Positions 1 through 6,045 of a stretch of DNA of 6,045 nucleotides are shown one piece after another (within the stretch, counting starts at the first letter, position 1; each line of letters begins with the position of its first letter). This DNA is from Flavobacteriales bacterium UBA4660 (GTDB taxonomy: Bacteria > Bacteroidota > Bacteroidia > Flavobacteriales_D > Sanyastnellaceae). The notes beneath the pieces were generated by a model that was not told the origin of the DNA, did no database searches, and saw only the letters and a list, made by a program, of their open reading frames with translations. Location: NCBI GenBank assembly GCA_002405435.1, contig DHLU01000219.1, forward strand, positions 1-6,045, written 5' to 3'. The translations under genes were made by a program, and so were the position numbers.

Positions 1-158
1 CTGCCATGATTCGTTTGGGCTGAGACCTGCGGATCGTGTACAGGGTTAAAGGGAGAGTGGATGGGCAGGATGCCGATGCTAGTTAAACTAATTAGAAGAT
101 ACTTAATTAAGCCCTGTAATTTTTCTTAGAAGAAATTAAAACCATTAAATTACAAAAT
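1..158. other. Upstream non-coding region with a GC step near base 80
   Basis: Bases 1-80 contain 45 GC (56%), like the GC-rich right-hand part of the window. Bases 81-158 contain only 16 GC of 78 (about 21%) and lead into the lipoprotein start. One plus-strand frame is open from base 2 to a TAA at 47-49 and could be the last 15 codons of an upstream gene, but nothing in it is recognisable. The AT-rich part probably holds the promoter of the lipoprotein gene, although I see no convincing Bacteroidota -7 element (TAnnTTTG). Confidence 0.35.
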
Positions 159-887
159 ATGAAGTTTAATATCTCCCATGTTCTAAAGGCTTCTATCCTG
201 AGGGGCTTGCTACCTATCCTGATTTCGGTGATGAATATTTCCTGCGAATGTGATTCTGAGGTTAGTGATGGGCTGTCAAGCGACATTCATGGTCGAGTGA
301 TTGAGAAGCACACTGGTAATCCGATTCCATTTGCCTATGTAGGTGTAAAAATGGATGTATTTGTCGATTTATGGAACTCTTATGAGTATCTTGTGGATAC
401 GATTCAAGCTGACGCTGATGGTAAATTCATTTTAGACAGGTCTAAATACATCGAATTGTCTGAAGAAAACATTGGGGCGTCATTTTTCGCATGCGCAGAT
501 GGTCCGGACCAAAACGGAATAGATGTTTATCAGGATAATTGTGCTGAGGGAGGTACACCAATTAGCCCGAATAATTCCGACCATATTACGGTAGAGGTTT
601 ATACCATTGGTTGGGTGAGAATATTTATCGAGGATACCGGAGAAGAAAATCCTGAGATTACAAATGTGATAATCAATGAAATTTGGCCGGGAGGCCCGAG
701 TTTCGGCTACCCATTTGGCTACAATCCAGATCAGGGATATGTCGTGGCTATGCATGCCTATCAGAATGTCGCTATAGATGTCGTTCTAGCAACTTGGGCC
801 GATGGTGTCAATGGCAATGACTTAAGTGTTAATTATCCGGTTTTCGTTTTAGGCAGGGATACTGTTGATGTCTCTATAGAGTATTGA
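159..887 (+). CDS. Putative surface lipoprotein with carboxypeptidase-regulatory-like beta-sandwich domain
   Basis: The 242-residue product begins with a basic/hydrophobic leader (residues 1-28). Cys29 is a likely lipidation site in the context MNIS|C; Asn at -3 is a poor lipobox residue, so lipidation is probable, not certain. Acidic residues right after the Cys (ECDSE) resemble the surface-export signals of Bacteroidota lipoproteins. Residues about 42-92 look like a carboxypeptidase-regulatory-like (CarboxypepD_reg, transthyretin-like) fold: DIHGRVIEKHTGNPIPFAYV, then a D-T-I-Q-A-D-A-D-G-K-F strand pair. A second beta-rich region spans about 142-242. Cys112 and Cys128 could pair. No catalytic motif is visible, so a binding or structural role on the cell surface is inferred. 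The start is preceded by an A-rich leader. The gene lies 103 bases upstream of the large hydrolase gene, same strand and same AT-rich composition, with no terminator between, so co-transcription is likely. No specific family recognised. Confidence 0.85.
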   Translation: MKFNISHVLKASILRGLLPILISVMNISCECDSEVSDGLSSDIHGRVIEKHTGNPIPFAYVGVKMDVFVDLWNSYEYLVDTIQADADGKFILDRSKYIELSEENIGASFFACADGPDQNGIDVYQDNCAEGGTPISPNNSDHITVEVYTIGWVRIFIEDTGEENPEITNVIINEIWPGGPSFGYPFGYNPDQGYVVAMHAYQNVAIDVVLATWADGVNGNDLSVNYPVFVLGRDTVDVSIEY

Positions 888-990
888 TTTTAAACAAAGG
901 AAGTCATGCTCTTTATGTAGTGCTATGGTTGTTGGTGTAGATGTCTGTGTTAGCTAATTCAATTTGTATAAACCTTAAATAAATTCTACT

Positions 991-3900
991 ATGTTACAGA
1001 AGATTATGCACAGTTTTAAGGTAAGAGGGATAATCGCCTTCTTACCATGGATGTGTGTGGTGAGTTGGACTGCTAAGGCTCAACTTGATAGCCCCTTCAC
1101 TTATCTGAGTACCGTTAGTCTACAAACTAACTTCTTCTATCCTAACTCTTTTAACCTTGTTGATCCGCCAAATGGATTGATTAGTGATACTCTATCCGAT
1201 TTTCAGTCTCGGCAAGTTCTTAAACAATTCCAACAAGCCAGTTTTGATGAGTATTTGCCTACACTGCCTCAGCTCAAAAGTGCTAATGTTCAAATTAGTG
1301 AGGCTACGAAAGCAATACCGTTGGTCGTCCTTGATCTGGAGTTTGATTGTTTTAAGAATAATGTTCTTAGTGATAGCCTAATTGTATTACAAAATGGGTA
1401 TTGGCAAGATGTTCAGGGTCGCTCTGAAGAGCCATTTGAGAAGAGAGAAGTTTATGCGGTACTTGTAGATATTGACAAATACCGAGAGAGTAATGTAAAG
1501 TTCATTCTCGAATCAGGGAGTTATTATACGAATAGAGGCGTGCCGGACATTTTGGAAATTAATTTGGATGATGGGCAAGGTTGGATTCCCCTCAATTTCG
1601 GTCAGACAGTTGAAGCCTTTTATGATAATATGTCAATTGACAGGTATATATCAATTCGTTCGCTTCGGCAAGATGATACTCGGATTGGGGTATGTGCCAT
1701 GAATAGGATGGGTGGGTCATCTTCGTTCCCGAATCCTAATTCGGTCCCGTACGAGTGGCAAAGCGATATTACAGGAGATTTTACAAATTCTGATAGACCT
1801 TGGGAGTTCAGTGTTTGGTATGGGCCTCATGAAATGTTTGCGAATGCTTATACTCTTTGGAGTGCAGATGGCGTTTTGGATAAGCCATTCATATTTGTTG
1901 AAGGTATTGATTTCGGCCGTAGTAGATCGAAATATGGCAACGGCTCATTTGGTTGGTATGAATTTACCTCTGGTCTTTCAGAAGAGTATAATTTTTTAGA
2001 GCATATGCCAGTATTGCTTAATGAGTTGCGTGCTAATGATTATGATATTATTTTGTTGGATTTTGCTGATGGCGCAGCTCATGTTGATTGGAATACAGAA
2101 TTATTGATCAAGTTGATTGGCTTGGTCAATGACGCGAAAGTAGGGAAAGAATCGAATGTTATAGCCGGAGCGAGTATGGGTGGCCAGATAACGAGATTAG
2201 CGTTGGCGAAAATGGAGAATCAGGGGATACCTCATTGCAGTAGGCTATGGGTTTCTCATGACTCTCCCCATTGTGGTTCTTATGTACCGTTAAGTTTGAT
2301 GGAAGCGGTTGCTTGGTTGGCGGATTATCGCGCTGATGCTGAAATGTTTTTATCAGAGGTTTTGCAGCGCCCGGCCTCAAGAGAATTGATGAACGTTCAA
2401 CTTCAGATTAATGACTTAACTCCTAATATCGAGCACTATGCTGAGATGGAGGAATTAGGTTATCCGAGTATTCTCAGAAAAGTTGCTATAGCTAACGGTA
2501 ATGGTAATGGAATCGGATTATCAATTGAATCCGGAGATGAATTGTTAAATTATGAGTGTAATCCTTTATTTCATGCTAAACTAGTGGATCTTCATTTCTT
2601 TGCATTTCCGGGAAGATTCAATGAATTCAATGCTTTAGAATTGGCTAAGGTCACAATTAGCGAAGAATCGGAAGGTTTTTTTGAGAATCTTTTAGAAGGG
2701 GTAGCTAAGCAGTCTAAGACGATAATTTATAATTGGACATATTTTGATGATGTTTGCTATGACGCAATGCCAGGTGGTGTTAGAAATTCTGTACACGATT
2801 TTGTGGATAGTTTTAATAGAGAATATGATCCTCCTGGGAATTGTGAAATGATATTGGATCATCATTATATAGAAAATCATTCATTTATTCCCACGACAAG
2901 TGCACTAGGGCTTTGGGATCTTCCAATTAACGCGAGCGTGACTGATTTTTTGAATAATAACCCGGATGATTGTCCTTTTGATGCTTATATATTGGCACCG
3001 GGCACGGCTAATGAGAGACATTCTCAAGTGACTTTGGGACCTGAAGGGAATATAGAATTTATCAAGAGGCAAGTTTTGAATGGTGAGGATCGAGTAGGGG
3101 GTGTACTGACTCAGTTTTCGCCGAATTCTGGGGTTTTCAACTATGGTCTACAAGAGGATTATTTCATTCATGATATCCATGTTCATAACGGAGGTGAGTT
3201 ATATGTTAATGAGAATTTGGCTTTTCATTTCGGAGATGTAGGAAGTCCTTCGGCTTCTGCATATCACGAAATGAGCACAAGTGATTGCCTGGCTCATATT
3301 AAAGTCAGTAATGGAGGCTTGATTAGTTTGGGTAGTCAGTCACAGGATAGGACATGTACCCTGAATGTAATGCGATCAAGTTCAGTAGAGGTGTATGAAG
3401 GTGGAATGTTAAGAGTAAATAGCAATTCGAACTTAATAATCAACAACGACGCCGAGCTCCGCCTTATGGGTGGGGTACTGGAGCTCAACGACGGTGCCCG
3501 TATCATTGTTAAGGAAGGTGGTAAACTCATGTTCAATGGCACCCTGATTAAACTCAATGGAAGCAACGCCGCCATTGTATTCGAAGGCGGAGAACTCAAT
3601 GTAGCGCCCGGTCAAACCTTCACCTTTACCCACGACGGCAATGCAGGGGGGTATGTAGAATTTTCCGAATATGGCCAGCACGTCGTCACAGGAGTTAACT
3701 CCGTGGTGAAGTTTACCGGCACCAATCCTAACGATGTCGTACTCAAAATCACCGATGGCGCCACTTTGTGGAATGCTGAATTTGGCATGGGCCGCCTGGA
3801 AATCAGAGACGGGAAGGTCGAGATGTCCAATGCCGGCCATATCTACACCGATATGCGGTTCGTCGCCAACAATGTCATTTTCGAGGACGACGCTGACCTT

Positions 3901-5775
3901 AATACCGAAAATGCTGCTGATGTGCAGGTCTGGTACCACAACAGGTGTCAGGTAAAGAACTGCCAGTTTAACAACGTCCGGTTCAAAACCATCTATACCC
4001 GCAGTGCGGTCAGCAATACCACTTTCAACGGCATCCGATCCGGATTCAAAGCCACAGGCGGTTTTTATGGACTGACAAACTGTGATTTTATCGATTGCGC
4101 AGTCAAATCATCCAACCTGACTTTCAAAAGCCGCATTTCACACTCCTTCTTCGATCCGCCCCAAAACAAGTTCTGCGTTCAGGACGAAAGCCTGTCAGAA
4201 ATTACAGCCTACAAAAACAACTTTGTCGATTCTGATCTGGGGGGAATCTACAAGGAAGGAGGAAAGCTCATACTGAAGTGCAACAAGTTCCAGGGCCTTT
4301 CTGTCGGGGTTTCAGCCAATGCCAGCGACGTCAACATGAGTACGCTCAACCGTGGCGGTTACAATGTATTCGATAATGTCGGATACTGCCTGCGACTCCA
4401 GCATGCAACCGGATTACACCTGGAAGAAGGGTACAATGACCTGTCGGGATATTCGTCTATGTGCATCGCCGGTACCCTCGATATTCCCTGCTATGACGAA
4501 AATACCTGCGGTGTACCTGTCCTGGCCACCCGCAACCACTGGGGCATGGGCCAGCCATGGGAATTGCAATACCCCAACGGTACCGTAGGCCCGGATAGCG
4601 ACAATATCATGTTGTTCACAACCACCGAACCCGATGCCTGCGCTGCCGACGGCATGTTTGACGAGGGTTGCTATGTCAAGGTTATCGATACCGCTCCCAT
4701 CCTTCCGGTAGCGTGTGAGTCGCATATTCTTCAACAACAGTCAGGGAAAAAGAGCCTCCAGCTTACCGGAGTATCGCTCGACACCTCCGTAGCTATCGAA
4801 TTCCGTGATGAGGAAACAGACCCAGATAACCCGCCAGTATCTACTTCAGCCTTTCAAGACTGGCCCCTCGATGTGGCTGTCCACTTTGCGGTGACCCTCA
4901 TGGAGGATGTTGATACCCTCGCCAATGACCTGAATGCACTGGACCTGATGCATGAAATCCTCCATAACGAGCTGGATCAGCAAAATCCCGTGGTTAAAGC
5001 ACGCATGGTTCTCGCCCGACAGCATATGGAAAGTGCGCTGAACAATATGCTGGTTCAGGAGGAAATCCAGCCTATGGCACCCGGCGACAACTTTGCTGCC
5101 CAGGTGCAACAGTATGTGGATGTGCTTAATCTTATGACTGAACCGTCGCTCAGCGATACTGCGTGGCAACGGCAGTTTTACCTCGAACTGGAAAAGGTGC
5201 AGTTGCTGCGCAGCCTGGGACTCACCCATGAGGCTCTTTATGTACTCCAGCATATAGACGATTGTGGCCTCAGTACCCTGCACCAGCAACTGCTCAATAA
5301 ATGGCTGTCCATGGTGGAGTTGGAACTCAGCATGGCTGAGCAGTATATAACCTTAGATATCCCGCTCGATGCGCTGGATTATGCAGTAGACAGTACCGCA
5401 TATCCTGTTCCCGGCAGCAATGTGCCTGATGTGTATGCATACGGATCATGGATCCTGTCTTCAGGGGAATTTGAATTCCTGCCTAGTTCCGGCGCGTTTG
5501 AATTCAAAGCATACCAGCCCGCTCGCCAAACCGCTATTATGGTATTCCCCAACCCGGGCAACGGAGCATTCAGCCTTGCCTATGAAGGTGTGCCGGCGAT
5601 GGGTCGTATTGAAATAAGAAATGCCCTGGGAGAAATCCTGGACGTGAACGAATCACCGCTCGAACCCTTCTCAGTGAACGCACTGGACGGGTTGCCTCCT
5701 GTGCCCGGTGTCTATTTTGTCGTGGTCAGCACGGCAACCGGCCGTTGGAGTGAGCGCGTGGTAGTGGTTAATTAG
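991..5775 (+). CDS. T9SS-secreted alpha/beta-hydrolase with beta-helix and C-terminal sorting domain
   Basis: A 1594-residue multidomain cargo protein. Residues 1-30 are a Sec signal peptide (KVR, hydrophobic core, cleavage at AKA|Q31). Residues about 297-698 look like an alpha/beta-hydrolase of lipase/esterase (PGAP1-like) type: strand KPFIFVEGIDF (298-308), nucleophile elbow G-A-S395-M-G, the D424-S-P-H-x-G motif and H630-SFIPTTSAL, with H630 or H677 as candidate catalytic His. Residues 31-296 precede it and are unrecognised. Residues 731-872 carry GG-x-L repeats; about 880-1185 resembles a right-handed beta-helix ending in NHWG. Residues about 1290-1455 appear alpha-helical. Residues 1518-1594 are a type A T9SS sorting domain (FPNPGNGAFSL, then PGVYFVVV and a VVVVN end). 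It is expected to cross the outer membrane and stay on the surface or be released; an ester substrate is inferred, its identity unknown. Met6 (base 1006) is a possible alternative start. Composition switches sharply near residue 816. Confidence 0.93.
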   Translation: MLQKIMHSFKVRGIIAFLPWMCVVSWTAKAQLDSPFTYLSTVSLQTNFFYPNSFNLVDPPNGLISDTLSDFQSRQVLKQFQQASFDEYLPTLPQLKSANVQISEATKAIPLVVLDLEFDCFKNNVLSDSLIVLQNGYWQDVQGRSEEPFEKREVYAVLVDIDKYRESNVKFILESGSYYTNRGVPDILEINLDDGQGWIPLNFGQTVEAFYDNMSIDRYISIRSLRQDDTRIGVCAMNRMGGSSSFPNPNSVPYEWQSDITGDFTNSDRPWEFSVWYGPHEMFANAYTLWSADGVLDKPFIFVEGIDFGRSRSKYGNGSFGWYEFTSGLSEEYNFLEHMPVLLNELRANDYDIILLDFADGAAHVDWNTELLIKLIGLVNDAKVGKESNVIAGASMGGQITRLALAKMENQGIPHCSRLWVSHDSPHCGSYVPLSLMEAVAWLADYRADAEMFLSEVLQRPASRELMNVQLQINDLTPNIEHYAEMEELGYPSILRKVAIANGNGNGIGLSIESGDELLNYECNPLFHAKLVDLHFFAFPGRFNEFNALELAKVTISEESEGFFENLLEGVAKQSKTIIYNWTYFDDVCYDAMPGGVRNSVHDFVDSFNREYDPPGNCEMILDHHYIENHSFIPTTSALGLWDLPINASVTDFLNNNPDDCPFDAYILAPGTANERHSQVTLGPEGNIEFIKRQVLNGEDRVGGVLTQFSPNSGVFNYGLQEDYFIHDIHVHNGGELYVNENLAFHFGDVGSPSASAYHEMSTSDCLAHIKVSNGGLISLGSQSQDRTCTLNVMRSSSVEVYEGGMLRVNSNSNLIINNDAELRLMGGVLELNDGARIIVKEGGKLMFNGTLIKLNGSNAAIVFEGGELNVAPGQTFTFTHDGNAGGYVEFSEYGQHVVTGVNSVVKFTGTNPNDVVLKITDGATLWNAEFGMGRLEIRDGKVEMSNAGHIYTDMRFVANNVIFEDDADLNTENAADVQVWYHNRCQVKNCQFNNVRFKTIYTRSAVSNTTFNGIRSGFKATGGFYGLTNCDFIDCAVKSSNLTFKSRISHSFFDPPQNKFCVQDESLSEITAYKNNFVDSDLGGIYKEGGKLILKCNKFQGLSVGVSANASDVNMSTLNRGGYNVFDNVGYCLRLQHATGLHLEEGYNDLSGYSSMCIAGTLDIPCYDENTCGVPVLATRNHWGMGQPWELQYPNGTVGPDSDNIMLFTTTEPDACAADGMFDEGCYVKVIDTAPILPVACESHILQQQSGKKSLQLTGVSLDTSVAIEFRDEETDPDNPPVSTSAFQDWPLDVAVHFAVTLMEDVDTLANDLNALDLMHEILHNELDQQNPVVKARMVLARQHMESALNNMLVQEEIQPMAPGDNFAAQVQQYVDVLNLMTEPSLSDTAWQRQFYLELEKVQLLRSLGLTHEALYVLQHIDDCGLSTLHQQLLNKWLSMVELELSMAEQYITLDIPLDALDYAVDSTAYPVPGSNVPDVYAYGSWILSSGEFEFLPSSGAFEFKAYQPARQTAIMVFPNPGNGAFSLAYEGVPAMGRIEIRNALGEILDVNESPLEPFSVNALDGLPPVPGVYFVVVSTATGRWSERVVVVN
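3181..3606 (+). repeat. GG-x-L protein repeat region linking hydrolase head to beta-helix
   Basis: This is a protein-level repeat, not a DNA tandem repeat. Short beta-strand units of the form hydrophobic-x-hydrophobic-x-x-GG-x-L recur with the GG at residues 734, 775 (GG followed directly by L), 804, 827, 843 and 866. The last four are spaced 23, 16 and 23 residues apart. Such units are typical of solenoid or beta-helix caps in T9SS cargo. The DNA keeps short identities (GAAGGTGG at 3397-3404 and 3514-3521, GAAGGCGG at 3583-3590). The composition switch falls between the units at 804 and 827, so the repeat is a plausible place for recombination between related genes. Confidence 0.6.
3430..3450. 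other. Composition and codon-use junction inside the large gene (candidate recombination breakpoint)
   Basis: Codons up to residue 816 (…AAC TTA ATA) follow AT-rich usage; from residue 817 (ATC AAC AAC GAC GCC GAG CTC CGC) usage is GC-rich. Hand counts of 60-base lines give 21/60 GC at 2041, 23/60 at 2641 and 22/60 at 3361, against 29/60 at 3481, 39/60 at 4501 and 35/60 at 5161. The 40 bases from 3441 have 25 GC; the 20 bases before have 5. The frame is uninterrupted. The breakpoint is placed by eye and could be off by some tens of bases. Confidence 0.65.
5545..5772 (+). other. Coding region of the type A T9SS C-terminal sorting domain
   Basis: Residues about 1519-1594 of the large protein. 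The FPNPGNGAFSL opening (1519-1529), the central IEIRNALGEIL strand and the closing PGVYFVVV…RVVVVN strands match the type A (Por secretion tail) pattern of Bacteroidota cargo. It directs export through the T9SS and is normally cleaved, with the cargo attached to the surface or released. A short near-repeat, SSGEFEF then SSGAFEF (residues 1490-1496 and 1499-1505), lies just before it in the linker. Confidence 0.92.
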
Positions 5776-5797
5776 TACTACGTTGGTTAATTGGTCC

Positions 5798-5826
5798 GGA
5801 AGCCGCCGCAAGGCGGCTTCCTTTTT
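5798..5826 (+). terminator. Rho-independent terminator of the hydrolase gene
   Basis: A perfect 10-bp stem (GGAAGCCGCC pairs with GGCGGCTTCC) is closed by a GCAA loop, a stable GNRA tetraloop, and followed by TTTTT at 5822-5826. It starts 22 bases after the TAG stop of the large gene. There is no matching A-run on the left side, so it should act mainly on the plus strand. It also separates this unit from the convergent minus-strand gene, whose stop codon lies 23 bases further on. Confidence 0.93.
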
Positions 5827-5849
5827 ATCTGGTGTTCCGACCCAGCTTG

Positions 5850-6041
5850 TCACCGCCGGCGTAAAGCCAGCCGCTTGATCACCACGGCCAGTACCACCGA
5901 CAACAGTAGCATGGAGGTTGTATACCAAATCCAGGAAAGAGTCGATTTCATTACCACGATAAAGACGATAGCCACCAGAAAAACCGTAGCCACTTCATTC
6001 CACATCCGCAACTGCGACGAACTATGCGCAAATCGACCTTT
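5850..6041 (-). CDS. hemJ: C-terminal segment of a HemJ/CopD-family membrane protein, interrupted by an in-frame TAG
   Basis: Read on the minus strand, 63 codons end at TGA (5852-5850). The product has the motif SSSQLRMWNEVAT, a membrane segment (FLVAIVFIVVM), KSTLSWIW, a second membrane segment (SMLLLSVVLAVVI) and a basic tail (KRLALRRR). From memory of the family, QLRMWNEVAT followed by LVAIV and a Lys before SW is characteristic of the C-terminal part of HemJ (CopD-like protoporphyrinogen IX oxidase, haem synthesis, inner membrane), usually about 180 residues in this phylum. The N-terminal membrane helices would lie beyond the window. However, codon 6044-6042 is TAG in the same frame, just before the segment that still looks family-like (KGRFAHSSSQL). 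The only in-frame ATG in the fragment (6005-6003) is inside the conserved motif and is not a credible start. The gene may therefore be a pseudogene or carry a sequence error. Composition matches the GC-rich part of the large gene. Confidence 0.75.
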   Translation of the reverse strand, partial: KGRFAHSSSQLRMWNEVATVFLVAIVFIVVMKSTLSWIWYTTSMLLLSVVLAVVIKRLALRRR

Positions 6042-6045
6042 CTAT

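Noticed and set aside
102..111. Ten-base perfect palindrome CTTAATTAAG upstream of the lipoprotein gene, a possible operator.
   Set aside because: In a stretch of about 21% GC such palindromes are expected by chance, and no second copy was seen.
61..129. Small plus-strand reading frame of 22 codons (ATG at 61, TAG at 127-129) with a GGGAG before it.
   Set aside because: It is short, has no recognisable product and straddles the composition step. A Shine-Dalgarno-like sequence is weak evidence in Bacteroidota.
929..966. Possible promoter for the large gene: TTG at 932-934 and TCAATTTG at 959-966.
   Set aside because: The -7 element misses one conserved base and the 24-base spacing is long. 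With a 103-base gap, co-transcription with the lipoprotein gene is equally likely.
2494..2517. Short GGTAAT-type iteration coding for Gly-Asn repeats.
   Set aside because: Only two or three imperfect units, probably a loop in the hydrolase domain; too short to argue for phase variation.
3433..3939. Long open frame (168 codons) on the minus strand opposite the beta-helix.
   Set aside because: It lies fully inside the strongly supported plus-strand gene and its product shows no domain. Open antisense frames are common in the GC-richer half.
5671..5928. Open minus-strand frame of 85 codons across the terminator and the end of the large gene.
   Set aside because: It overlaps the terminator and the sorting domain and lies in a different frame from the HemJ-like segment, which gives a much better protein.

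Overview
The window comes from a Bacteroidota bacterium. The evidence is a very large secreted protein ending in a type A type IX secretion system (T9SS) sorting domain, signal peptides of the Bacteroidota kind (AKA|Q, and a lipoprotein Cys followed by acidic residues), and A-rich rather than Shine-Dalgarno-type leaders before the starts. The exact order is not clear. The GC-richer parts (roughly half GC or more) would suit a Saprospiria-, Chitinophagia- or Cytophagia-like genome, but this is only inference.

Layout: bases 1-158 are non-coding as far as I can tell, GC-rich up to about base 80 and then very AT-rich. A small putative surface lipoprotein (159-887) follows. After a 103-base gap with no visible terminator comes a 1594-residue T9SS cargo protein (991-5775). 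It has a signal peptide, an alpha/beta-hydrolase (lipase/esterase-like) head with a GASMG nucleophile elbow, GG-x-L repeats, a right-handed beta-helix-like region, an alpha-helical segment and a C-terminal sorting domain. A perfect 10-bp stem with a GCAA loop and a T-run (5798-5826) ends this unit. On the minus strand, converging on it, is the C-terminal part of a HemJ/CopD-family membrane protein (5850 to the window edge); its reading frame is interrupted by an in-frame TAG at 6042-6044.

The most interesting signal is a sharp change of base composition and codon use inside the large gene, at about base 3440 (residue 816). Upstream, the lipoprotein gene and the hydrolase head are AT-rich (about 35-43% GC in sampled lines; TTA/TTG, AAT, AGA codons). 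Downstream, the beta-helix, helical segment and sorting domain are GC-richer (about 48-65% in sampled lines; CTC/CTG, AAC, CGC codons), like the convergent gene. The frame and the protein repeat run through the change without a break. I infer that a lipoprotein-plus-hydrolase-head cassette (about 80-3440) was recombined onto a resident beta-helix/T9SS chassis. The two genes probably form one transcription unit placing a lipoprotein and a secreted hydrolase at the cell surface. Whether the lipoprotein is a partner, anchor or protective factor for the hydrolase cannot be decided from sequence alone.
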